The notes beneath the pieces are model-generated. The model searched no databases. It was not told the origin of the DNA and saw nothing but the letters and a program-made list of their open reading frames with translations. Shown piece after piece: positions 21,601 to 33,300 of a stretch of 46,040 nt of DNA; position 1 is the stretch's first letter, and the number at the start of each line of letters is the position of its first letter. The stretch spans positions 1-46,040 of the forward strand of contig BBXU01000633.1 in the NCBI GenBank assembly GCA_001598975.1. Reading direction: 5' to 3'. A program made the position numbers and the translations under genes. Origin of the DNA: Parachlorella kessleri. Its lineage: Eukaryota; Chlorophyta; Trebouxiophyceae; Chlorellales; Chlorellaceae.

Positions 21601-24532
21601 AGAGCGCCGAAGAGTGTGCGTGTCCCCTCTCCCATGCGAGAGGAGTCTGAGGGGCTCCCCTTCTCCACTCCCTCGCCGCTGCACCCACGGATAGCTGAGC
21701 GAGCGGTGGGTGCAGCGCGCATCAGCACCGCCACTTCACAAGGTGGCAGTGAGGGCGATACAACCCCTGGTGCAGCTGTTGCTGGCGGCGGCGGTGCGGC
21801 ACAGATCGCTGGTGGGGTGCCTGAGCTGCCGCTGAGTCCTCTTGGCCAGCCTCCGGGCGGCAGGAAGCAGAAGGCGTCAGTTGCTGGTGGTGCTGTTGCC
21901 ACGCCCCGTGCAACTGCAGGCGCCGGGGTTCAGCAGCAGCAGGGTCGGCTGCCGCAGCGGAGCCCTGGCAAGCCCCGGCCGTCATTGCGGGCCAGCGCTC
22001 CTGCGCTAAGAGGCTATGCATCTGTGGCACTGGCAAATGCTGGTGGAGTCACACCCAGGCCCGACCATCCACCTCAGCTAGAGCAGGAACACCGGCCAGC
22101 AGTGGTAATCAACTCGGCGGCATCCACAGTGCAACCGCTGGACTCTGTCAGGCCTGACGCACCCCAGCTGGGGAAGCAGTCCTCAGGTACCCTTAGCCGA
22201 GAGAGCAGCTTGGCAATTGCCGAGGCTGCGACGGCAGCTCTACGTGCTAGCGGCAGCCTGCGCTCCAGCCAAGAGCAGCCCATGCCTGCTGGTGCTGACA
22301 GGGTGACAGTTGAGCAGGGGCCCCCGGCCAGCACTGCGGTCGTTGCTGCAGCAGCCTACGAGGTACACCAAGAATCACTGCGACCTCAGGAGGCAGAGAC
22401 ACCCATCCCTGCCAAGAGGGCTGCCCACAGCCGGCATCAGACTGCTGCTACAGGAGCGGGGCTGCCAGGGGTTCAAGAGTCCTGCACACCAAGCACCGGT
22501 GACTCGCGGGGGACCTTTAAGGTGGGTTGGGTTACTTGCTGGTCTGATCAATCCCCTTATTGTCGCCTCGCCTAGAGCCAAACAGCCAGACGAGGTAGTC
22601 CTTGGGGCTTGAGACCACAAGAGGGACAGCCAGGTTTGCATTGCCTGGGTAGGAGATGAGCGCAGGTGCTATACTCTGCCCTTTTCACATGCAGAGTGAC
22701 TACAACCCCATGGAAGAGCCCTCGTGGATGCACTCCCTAGAATCTCCGATCGATGAAGGTGCCCTTTGTTGTGCTGGTGAGGCGGGAGGTCCTGTCATGC
22801 ACAATCCTGCGCAGCCTGAAAGCCCGTAACTCTGATCCATGTGAATCATATTGCCATGCGGGTGAGAGAGCAAGACTAATCGCCTGAGTTGTTACTAAGC
22901 ATTTATCTGACATCTTTTAACAGAAATTCGCTAGTTCCCCATCAAATGTACCACTGCTGCCGTTGGCTTGTAGACGGCAGCCCTAAGGGCATGCACAGCC
23001 ACCCCTCTGAGGCTACACCACAGCCCGCGGGTGCTCAGCATACCTCCAATGCCGTCGCTCCAGCTGAGGCCAGAGCCCAGCCGCCGCAGCAGGCAGAACA
23101 AGAGCAGCACCACATGGTGTGGATGGATGACGACGGCAGCATCGACGCCTTGCCTTGGGACATAGGGAGCTGGAGCGTGGGCAGCAAGGATGGCTCGCCA
23201 GCTGAGGCAGGGCAAGGAGGCACAACAGCAGCGGCCGTCGCAGCTGCTAGTCCAGGGGAACCAGTTGGCCAAGAGGTGCTCATGACCGCACTGAACCGCA
23301 GGGTAAGTTCTCCTTAAGAATATAGGGGCCGAAATGGGCTCGGTCTCGGCACAGGAACATACAGGTGCACCGTATTTTGTTATGGGGGATAAAGCTTTCT
23401 TGCCGCTGTTTGTTTGGGAAGCAGCAGAGTAGCTAGTCAGGCTGGTAAGATGCGGCGCTGCAGGGTTGGTTGGCGTAATTAAACAGGTCAAATGACAATT
23501 GGCACTACATCACCCTGGGCTGACTCGATCATGGGCTGGGTACTGTCGGTGCTGGATGCAGCCAGTGCATGGCATGTTACATGGCTTGTCTTGCTTTAAC
23601 TGTCTGTTTACTTGCCAAGTTTTGTTCGCAAAAGTCAGCTTGGTCATGTCTGCATACTAGCCCCCTGGACGTTTGCATACTTGCAGGCGCACCTGGAGGT
23701 TCGGGCATCATTGGCACTGTTTGAGTCTACCCTTAAGAGTCTCAATGTGCCCAAGCTGCTGGCAGAAGGGACCCCCTCGCCCAAGGGGCCAGGAAAGTTA
23801 GGCACCCTGCCTGCCCTCAACGGAGCTGCAGCTGCTTCCCAAGCAGCCGTAACTGGTCCAAAGGCAGCATGTGCAGCTCCCGCCCTCATAGCACAGCAGG
23901 GCCCGTCAGCAGGGAACCAATTGCCAGCACCAAAACCCCAGCTAGCTGGTCCTGGCATGCTCACCTACCCCAGCAAGGAGGATTTGGCAAGCCTGGAACA
24001 GCCTGGAGGGCAAGCTGGCTTGGTTGAGAGGCGACAAGCAGTGCCGTGCATGGGCGCTTACCCAGGAGCCATGCCTGAGCCAGCCCCAGGGGGATATGGT
24101 AAGCTGAGGAGCATATCTGGGGGTTAAGGTCTGGATGCCGAGGTGGCGGCAGGGTTGGCAGCTTGAGGAGCGGTCAATTCGTTACGGTTCTTGCAGGCTT
24201 GTTGTCTAAGGCGGCACACAGTGCGAGCTGCATTGCATAGTTGACCTTTTTCTCATGAACTCCAGCCTGTGCATGCCAATCCTATCGTACCGCAGCGACT
24301 GCTAGCAAGCAGGCATGTCGTCTCACTCAGCTTAGGGGACTAGTGGGGCATTTACATCAAGGTGATGCTGGCTGCAAGCGCAGGTGGTCGGGAGGCAGTG
24401 TGGGAGCAAGAGCTAAGCCGAGAGCTAAGTCAATTTGGGCAGCTGCCCAGCCAGTGGCGGTATACTGCTGGCAGGAGGGCGTCCATGCATGGCAGCCCTC
24501 AGAAGGCGGCCCTGGCAGCAGGACAACAGTAG
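18656..24532 (+). CDS. MAP kinase kinase kinase, NPK1/ANP type, with N-terminal acylation motif
   Basis: Exons 18656-18727, 18803-18901, 18945-19493, 19677-19796, 20026-20110, 20271-20456, 20595-20752, 20962-21062, 21267-21393, 21595-22521, 22695-22758, 22974-23302, 23687-24098, 24384-24532; about 1125 aa, all frames consistent. The protein begins MGGCASK: Gly2 and Cys4 fit N-myristoylation plus palmitoylation. After about 210 loosely conserved residues comes the kinase domain: glycine loop [13 protein letters not shown] lysine, [60 protein letters not shown] and [12 protein letters not shown]. This order and wording match plant NPK1/ANP MAP3Ks, which start MAPK cascades in cytokinesis and stress. 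It departs from plants at NWM (usually YWM) and SVAC (usually SVGC). The 600-residue C-terminal half is Ala/Pro/Ser/Gln-rich with acidic patches ([16 protein letters not shown]), probably regulatory. Terminal exon chosen because it joins in phase and runs [15 protein letters not shown] to a stop. Confidence 0.9.
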
Positions 24533-25164
24533 CGGCTGAGGAAGGCATTGCTGTTATGATCGTGACAAGCAGGGACGTCAGCAGCAAACAGCAGGTTCCA
24601 CGCTGGGTCAGCACTAGACACTTTCAATAAGCGGCAGATGCAGCTGCAGTAAATTTCTCATTGCTCGGTGCAACTTCTGACCTCCTATCATCATGCATGC
24701 CGTGACTCTATCCTGTTTGGTTTTCAGAATTTGATGCAACCCACATGCTTGGACCGCCAGAACTCCTTGCACTCTTTCCTGATAACTACAAAGCTGCGAT
24801 AAGCTGGTGGGGTGCTTATGTACGGCCGGGACGAGGGTATAAGCTGCCTCTGGTCTTCGCAGCTCAAAGTTTGGCAGTAAGGGTCGCTCCCTCGCTGGCT
24901 GGCTGGTCCATCTGTCCTGCTGCCCCTAGAAACCCGGGCTCTCTGCGGCTGAAGGCCGGCGGCTTTCCTGCAGCATCACCAGCAATTTGGAGGCTATGAC
25001 ACCAGAAGTCAGACATGCTTTGGAGGGCGCTGCTGCGAAGGCGGCAAGAGATGAATGGGGTTTGTAAGCCACTGCCAAGCATGCATGCATTTAGTCGGCA
25101 AATCAGTCCAAGTGCACACCCCTTGAACCAGTGCACCTATTGCTCTGGCAAGAGCGCCAAGTGT
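24533..25164. other. Non-coding spacer between convergent genes
   Basis: Contains 3' UTRs of the MAP3K and the SDR. A frame from 24745 to 24999 lacks recognisable motifs. A plus-strand TGTAA at 25063-25067 is a possible late 3' end signal for the kinase. Nothing else seen. Confidence 0.5.
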
Positions 25165-26950
25165 TCAGGGCTTCCGACGACTTCCCATAGGACTACCCCT
25201 TTGCCACCCATTGTCAACATATGGGACAAATTTGTGAGTGCCCCGTGGGCACTCTGCACCATCAGAAAGCTTGCCTGTGACCCCAGCAGCTACCCCGAGG
25301 TCCACCACAAGTGTGTGGGCATTCACGCATCGCCCCATGTCGCTGGCCAGGAAAACAAAGGCGTTCGCTATGTCTTGTGGCAAAAGCAGCGCGCCCCTGA
25401 GCGGGGACGTCCTTGACACAAAGCGCTGGACATCTACACAGGCGCAGCCATCGAGGAGTGAGTGAGCAGAATGCACCGGGAAGTGTGAGTGGGGCCTGCA
25501 GGCCGCTCTCCTGGTTTTGTTCTGTTGCCAGTTGCATACGCGCGACGGGCATGGACATCGCAAGCCCCCAGAGGGCTAACTGGGAAGTGCCAGTAGGACA
25601 TGCAGGCGCTGGCATGGCCGCTACTCTCACCTTCTTCCGATGGCGGGCTTGAGCCTTTCTGGACAAACAGGTTGGCCATGGGAGTTGCAGTGATGCCGGG
25701 TGCCACAGCAACTACGCGGATGCCGTCTTGCGCCACCTCACAGGCAGCCTGCCGGGTCAGCCCAATCACCCCTGCCTTTGCAGCAGTGTAGCCTGCGCAG
25801 CATGGCAGATACCATAGAGAAAGCACAGGACGTACATTTTAGGCCACAGCTATGCATAGTTGTCAGCATATTCGACGAAGGCTACAATGCAACGTGATTA
25901 CCTGGGGTGCAGCGGCTGTGCAAGGAGCAGCCCTAATGGGTTTGCTGCATTGTAAAGGTAAAGCGGTAGCACTACGGGGGTACTTCACAGGCTTTGCCAA
26001 ATGCCTATCGAGCTGTTGCAAACTGGGATCCACCTCGAGGGGACTTGTAAATAGTTGCAACCATCATGCCTGCATGACAGACAAGCAGGCAGAGCAGGTA
26101 CACACGGCCACGGCACACCCACCTGCAGCAGCTGGTGCTGCCCCTCCAAGAGCTGAGATGCTCGATGTGTTGATGATGCAGCCTGCTGTGCCCGCCGCCT
26201 TCATTGCTCGTATTGCATGCTTGGTGCCCAGCAGCACCCCTGTCAGGTTGATTTGTACCGTCCTCTCAAATTCCGCAAATCCCATTGTTTCGACAGGCCC
26301 GAGGCCACCCACCACACCTGCAAAGCAAGCGCACTGGGCCCTAGAAGGGGTCGAATCACTGCATTAGTGTAGTGTATGCTGATGTGGACTTGGTTAGTAG
26401 TTGGAAGCCCTTGCTCAAGTCGCAGCATGGCCGGCTGAGTTGGAGCCTTCAAGTGTATCAAGTGCGACAGTCATATGGCAAGCAACCAGAGCCTGCACAA
26501 ACAGGCAAATCCAAACTTTATCCGCTACTTCTCTAGACTTCACCTGCGGTGTTAGTGTGCCCGTCTGCTCTCACCTGCGTTGTTCACCATCACATCTAGT
26601 GCTCCAAAGTTGTCCAAGGCTGCTTTGACAGCTGCGACCACGTCACCCTCATTCGTGACATCGCAGTGCACATACACCACCGTGTCTGCTCCCAACTCCT
26701 TGACGAGGTTTAAGCCCTTGGACCTCTGGAGATCAGCTATCACCACCCTGGCGCCTTGTGCAACAAACGCTCGCACGCATGCTTCTCCTATACCTGCAGC
26801 ACCAGCGAACGTGCTCATCTTCCGATCAGAAGTGGTGGTAGTTGTGCTTTTTGAGTTTTTCTCTTCCTCGCCCAGATGCTTCAAGGGATATCGCTGTTTA
26901 CCAGAGGCGCCTCCTGTTACCACAGCACACTTGCCGCTGAGGAGAGACAT
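25165..26950 (-). CDS. Short-chain dehydrogenase/reductase (classical SDR), 5 exons
   Basis: Exons in transcript order 26950-26902, 26793-26575, 26317-26123, 25792-25631, 25433-25165; 297 aa, usual SDR length plus a C-terminal tail of about 35. Seen: Rossmann nucleotide site TGGASGIG at the start, an acidic residue after strand 2 (VVIADLQ, favouring NAD over NADP), CDVTNEGDV, VNNAG, catalytic Ser in INTSSISALGG, catalytic YTAAK, and the VAPGITATPM loop. All four introns interrupt codons in phase 1. Substrate not predictable; wording is nearest to plant SDRs of the xanthoxin/secoisolariciresinol dehydrogenase group, which is only a resemblance. No N-terminal targeting sequence and no SKL-type peroxisomal signal (ends RRKP). 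Confidence 0.92.
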
Positions 26951-27316
26951 TACACTTTGCCGAGGCACAAGATAGATGTGAGTGTCTCTCCCAGGAAGTG
27001 GGTTGAGGGGGACACGTCAGATTTCCAAGTGGGCAGTACCCTAATGACGAGTCATGCTTTGCGGCGGTACTGCCCGTTCAAGCTCACTGAGAGAGCAGCT
27101 AGTCAGCCCTGCCCTTACCAAAGAACAGGTATGCCTTAATACTAGGCATCATGTGACTGGGCTGCGAGGCAGTCCGTGGCAGTTACCAAGCTGAGAAGTT
27201 TCTGAACTACAGCCATATTGCTGCAGAGGTATCCCGCGGAGGTATGCCACCAACACAAATAACAGCATGATTTATCCACAGCTTGTAAAAGTTAGCACTC
27301 CTTCTGCGTCCACCCG
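26951..27316. promoter_or_regulatory. Spacer: SDR upstream region and ABCF 3' end
   Basis: 366 bp between the SDR start and the ABCF stop, both on the minus strand. It should hold the SDR promoter/5' UTR and the ABCF 3' UTR. No clear motif seen. Confidence 0.4.
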
Positions 27317-30300
27317 TCACCTTTCCAGTACTTTCAACCGCCGCTTGTAGTCTTCAAAAGTGCCCTGCACAGTACGACAGCACACACATCGTTGGCGTAG
27401 TAGTCCTGCCTTTCTGTGGGCCTCACCTATGGAGGACTCACGGTAGCATGGTCAGGATCACGGTACGGTGTTTAACTAGACTAGACAGCAGCCAGCGGGT
27501 CCCTTGGACAAGCAAGCAGTCGCAACTGTAGGGTACTTGCCACTATAACAGGGAACCCGACCTAACGCCTGTACGCCTGGCAGTACGCTGGGTGTAAAGC
27601 CATTGCCAGGTGGGAGGCCAGCCGCTGAGTTGGATTGGACTACACACCCCAGTGCAGCCAAGGCGTTTAGAACCAGGGCGCCGATGTTTCCACCTCCACA
27701 ATGCCGACACTTCCCGCAAAGCCAGCTCGCTGCCACTGTATCCGACCAACAGCCCAGCGCCTGCTTGGCTGGATTACGGTGGCTGGGTCACTCCGCTTGT
27801 GCAACCAGCTTGGAAGAGGCTAGGGACACCCAAGCCAGCCCAGGGCTGGGTTTCGGCAGACAAGCAAAAGAGCAGAGACTTGCCTGGAAGACTGCGATGC
27901 GGCCGCCCTCAACGGCCCACAGCTCGTCCACGGTTGACTCAATCAGGTGCTGGTCGTGACTCACCATCAGCACGCCCCCCTTAAACAGGGCAAGGCCCTG
28001 CAGGGAGCCACCAAAATATCATGGAGAGATCTCTCGCAGCCCATGCCAGGTTGTTAATGGGTACAACCCCCCGGTACATCTGGGTCCAGTACCGCTAGCA
28101 CCTCATCCTCACCAGCGCTTTGAAAGCAGACAGGTCCAGGACAAGCGTCGGCTGTTTCCGCGGTAACTTAACATGTCGTGGAAAATGTCATTGAAAAGCA
28201 GACCAACCCCTCAGTCAAAGGTCGGTCACTCGCCTGCACGAGGGCCTCCACGGCATCCAGGTCTAAGTGATTTGAGGGCTCGTCCAGCAGCAGCAAGTGG
28301 GGCTTGCTCCAGGTCACCTTGGACAACGCCACACGGCTCTTCTGCCCGCCTGCATGTAGTAGTCCAGTCTAGTCTAACAGCGTACCGCCACCTGACCCTT
28401 ACTGCAGTGAGCCCCCCACAAGTCGGGAGAGGATGCACTATGCCCACAAACCAGAAGATCCAAGCACCATTTTCTAATGGCATGCACCACCCCGCCTGCA
28501 TGTACCCAAACAAACAAAAGGCTGCCCAGGTCAAGTCACAGGGTATTGCAGGGCGCTGCTCCCTCAGCATCAACAAGGTAGAAGCTCGCCATAAACCCTG
28601 GAGCTACACCCTACACCCTGTATAGGTGGGGTTGTCATGTGGGCGCGCTAGCTCATGATCCATGCATATGGATTTGGCACCACACAGCCTCGCACGGCAT
28701 TGCCTAACACGGGAACTGAAGGGCGGACTATGCATATGACTCATCCGGCCATATGTTTACATAAGCGCGCCTCGCTTTTTAGCTATATCTTCGTGAGCCT
28801 GTCCCGCCCGCCAGCTCCTCATGGACACCCCAGATAAGATTGACGGAGCACCGGCAGAGGCCCCATGACTACACCCATGACTCACCCGACAGCGTGTACA
28901 TGGCCTGCCCCGCCAGCTCCTGGTGGATGCCAAAGCTGCCCAGGTGGGCCCGGTGCTCGTGCTCTTTTGCCTGGGGGTAACACTTGGCCATGTACTGCAA
29001 CCAGGTACATAGCAGAGCTGGGTCTTGGTCAAGAGCCGTAGGGTATTCCCATCCGTGCCATGGCCTGGGGATACCATGCAATCATGCACTTGGAGCACGG
29101 TAGGGCGGCGACAATGAATCCAACATGTTTCATGCACCCTCTTCCAGACTGGCACGGTGCCCATGGCCGTGCCAACGACACCGGACCCTGAGCATGAGAA
29201 GCAAGAACCAGGATAGCAGGCAGACGATGTAACATGGGGCAAGTAATTACACCTTTGGCGTAAGCTAGCTAGCTCTGGCCAAGCGATAGAATGATGCCAA
29301 GGGGATGCCCATGCGCCCGCAGGTATCGCTAAATACATTAAGCTTGTCCCACTGGCAAAGCCAGCCTTCATCACAATGCACCTCAGGCACAGCAGGCACA
29401 GCAGCAGACCTGCAAGGGGGTGAGCGCCAGATCCAGCCCATCCACGTGGTGTTGGCTGAAGGTTGCCAGCCGCACCTGCAGCACCAGGGCAGCCACCTGA
29501 GCCCTAAATACCACAGGAAGGATCGGGTTGGTAGTCACACGTCTGATGGCAAGCCTTTTGCCCTGTGCTATGTGCAATGGTATACAAGACACAAGCCGAG
29601 GCTCCCTATTAGACTCCCAGCCGCCGGGACATATCGCAACTCAAAGCCGGCAAAGCGACGAATACCCCTGGTTTTTCGGAGGCAGGCATGTAGGGAAGGT
29701 GCCAGGCACATGGCCTATTCAGGAGACCAGAAAGGCATGCAGGAACCCGTCTGCCCCCTCAGCCACAGGAGTAGTACACATCAGCCCATGTCTGACAGCT
29801 TGCAGCCAGCTGGACGTGCCTTGGGGTTGCGATACACGTGGCCGGCTGTGGGTTGCAGTGTGCCGCTGATCAGCCCCAGCAGTGTAGACTGCAGCCATTC
29901 AAACTCCCCTTTGTGTCACCACAAGTGCTATTTACCATGCGTGCACAGCAGGCCTCCACCAAGAGGCAGTGTGCACTAATGAAAGTCGACCAATGTGCTG
30001 TGCGAGAAGTGGATATGCGTAAAACCTCAGCATAGCCCACCTTCGGCGTACAAAAGAGTTGTGGAATGCAGGCCATACGCGCCGCAAACACATGCTTGCT
30101 GCCTCTCCCCATGGGGACGTGGCACCGCAGCCAATGTGCTTACCTTTCCGATGCCATTGGGCCCGACAATGGCAAAGCGGCTGTCCAGGTCCAGCCTGCG
30201 AAGCAGGCAAGCAGGCAGCCGCATGCGCTGTCAGTCATTCTGACTCCTGGACAGACTTATAAGCATAATAAGGCTTCCCATGGCAGTAGCGTGCCACAAA

Positions 30301-33300
30301 GAGATCCAGATGACAGCTCAGCTGTCGGCAAGTTGGTTGTCTTGTCCGGTTGTGCGCCAAGGAGCAGCACGTTGGCTAGCGGCCACGCAGCCGCCGCCAG
30401 GCTACCATTGCACACTTCAGTACTCAAACGGCCCGACAGCGAGACTAGGAGACTCGCCACACCGTGCCTGTGGCCTCAAAGAGGGGTCTCAGGCATGCCC
30501 TGTAAAGCTGTGGAACCCACAGCAATCAGCTACTGCTTTTTTTGTCACCCACCCAAAATTGAGGTCCTTGAAGAGGGTGGGGCCCCCGGGATAGCCAAAA
30601 TCCACATCAGTGAAGCTCAGCACGGGCGGGGAGACGGCATCTGGCGGGGTGGGGAAGCGGAAGACGTACTGGGGGTCCTCCTCCACCAGCTCCACGTCTG
30701 CATGAGGTAAGACACCTATTACACATGATGAGTCAGCGCAGTCGGAGGCAGGCTAGTTGTACTGGGGGTCCTCCTCCACCAGCTCCACGTCTGCATGAGG
30801 TAAGACCACTATTACACATGATGAGTCAGCGCAGTCGGAGGCAGGCTAGTTGTACTGGGGGTCCTCCTCCACCAGCTCCACGTCTGCATGAGGTAAGACC
30901 ACTATTACCTATAATAACTCAGCGCAGTTGCAGGCAGGCGGAGACGTATTAGGGGTCCTCTTACACCAGCTCCACGTCTGCATGAGGTAAGACCACTATT
31001 ACACATGATGAGTCAGCGCAGTTGCAGGCAGGCGGAGACGTAATAGGGGTCCTCTTACACCAGCTCCACGTCTGCATGAGGTAAGACCACTATTACACAT
31101 GATGACTCAGCGCAGTCGGAGGCAGAGGAGACGGGCGTACTGGGGGTCCTCGTACACCAGCTCCACGTCTGCATAGGTGGAACCAAAGACATAATGAAGT
31201 CAGCATAGCGGAGATCGTAGGGAGTAGTACAGGAAGCGGTACCTCCGCATCCACCAGGCATAGCAGCATGGACAATGCCCATGCACCAGTCTTGATTGTT
31301 GTAGGCAGCTCGTTCGCACAGCCCCCCTTTCACTTGCTCAATCTGCTACAGGCAAACACACCAATGGTGTGGGTGATGGCAGCGCAGCCATCCCCTACTG
31401 CAGTACTAATGCAAAAGTCCCCACATTTGCAGCAGCAACGGGTCCAGGCAACAAATGGTGACGCTCAGGCATCATGTCAGGCGGGTGGTGCCACCTACAA
31501 ACCAGGGGGCAGGGTGGATACCGACCAAAACAAATGCTGCCCAACAACATCGCCACCCGCGCACCTGCTAATCGCTCCAGCGCCTTGATGCGCGACTGCA
31601 CCAGCGCTGCGCGGTTGGCATTGTAGCGGAAGCGATCGATGAAGGCCTGCAGGTGTGACAGATGGCCCAGCCTCAGCAGCCTCAGCAGATGCCGTGCAAG
31701 GCAACCTGCACATGCCTCCGCCTGTGCCTTACAAAACCCACATTGCCTGCTGATCACCATGGGGAAGAACAACCTGACTGGTGGGGGATCTGCTACAAAT
31801 TGGTACAACAGTTTCCCCCGTGAAATGCGCGTGGACATTTGTGCTGTGTCCTGAGCCCCCACCAGCCACAAGTCCCGACGCATTTTGCCCGACATGCTAC
31901 TTTTGCTAGGGACAGGCACTCACATAAGAACACCACGCAGTCAGCCCACACCTGCATGTGCTTCTTCTTCATCTCCTGCGCCTCGGCCGCCTGCTTGGCG
32001 TTTCGCAGCCTCTCCTTAGCGGTCTTCTCAAACACGTCATAGTTGCCGCGGTACGGGGTCAGGGTGCGGGAGTGAAGGTGGAGCACGTCGGTGCAGACTG
32101 TGTTGAGGAACTCGCGGGCGTGGGAGACCACAAGCAGCGTCTTGGGCCACCTGTCGATGTGTGGGCAGGGAAGGGAGGCTTGTAAGCACTGGGTACATTC
32201 AGCTTGCATGACTAGCAGGCCTGCGAGATTCCTGGGGCAGCGACCTTGGCACTTATCAACGCCGGGAGGGCGCAAGACACGCCGCTCCCAAGGCGCAAAA
32301 CACACCGCTCCCAAGCCGGCAGGGCACATCATGCTGACCCCCCGCACCCAGGTGCCAGGAGGTATCACACGCTAGACGACATCGGCACCAGCAGACACAC
32401 CCCAGCGCCGCCTTCCCTCACGTCTACTTGGAAGTTAGGTGTTCTGGCCTCGACCACGCCCAGATGGACCTCAAGTTGGGTGTCCCCTGGCAGCCCTCCA
32501 CGGCCAAGCACGCAACCCTAGCCCTGCAAATCTTATCCCAGCCCATGCATTCACACCCACTTGAGCAGGTATTCTTGCAGCCACAGCACAGCATGGAGGT
32601 CCAAGTGGTTGGTGGGCTCGTCCAGAAGCAGGATGTCGGGCTGCACAAACAGCGCCCGCGCAAGAGCGATGCGCATGCGCCACCCGCCGCTGAACGTCCT
32701 GGTGGGCCGGCGCTGCGGTGGGAAACAGGGGGGTACGGCATGCCACGGGCTGGAAGCTGGTCGGAAGGGATGGATAGCACCCATTATTTGGGTGCCTCCC
32801 CACCAGACTGTGGGTACGCAGGCATGTGCGCGGACAGGCAGGGAGCCCTGGTTCGCTGGTGTAGCACGATAATGCAAACCGGGCGATGGAATCCCTCCAC
32901 TGCCAGGTGCCGTAGGCACACAACAAGCGACTACACAATACCCACGCCACCCTCCCTCCCACAGACAATGCGGCACTCAGGCGCACGGGCCGATCCCCAG
33001 AAGGTGCCCTCCGTTCAAACCGGCTTGTCCGGAGCAGCAGCTAACCTGCATGTCTGGGTCAAACGACAGCCCTGCCAGGATGGCAGCTGCCCTCGCCTCT
33101 GCCCCATACGCGTCAATCTCATGCAGCCTCTTGGACACTGCTTCCAGCCGCTTGGTCAGCTCCAGCTGCTCCGCTGAGGCTGCTGCGCCCGCTGTGCCTG
33201 CTGACGCAGCAGGGCCCGCTGCCGCCCCTGGCAGGCTGCTGCTGCTGCCGCTCCTGCTGGCCCCTCTGCTGCCCATGCCGCGGGCCTGGCCAGCGGAGCC

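Noticed and set aside
24745..24999. Extra C-terminal exon of the MAP3K
   Set aside because: An acceptor at 24727 would keep phase from exon 13, but the intermediate exon 24384-24532 also joins in phase, looks coding ([15 protein letters not shown]) and ends in a stop, making it the better terminal exon.
30725..30952. Plus-strand open frame of 75 codons with an internally repeated protein
   Set aside because: It is the antisense of the minisatellite; the repeated peptide follows from the DNA repeat and there is no support for plus-strand expression.
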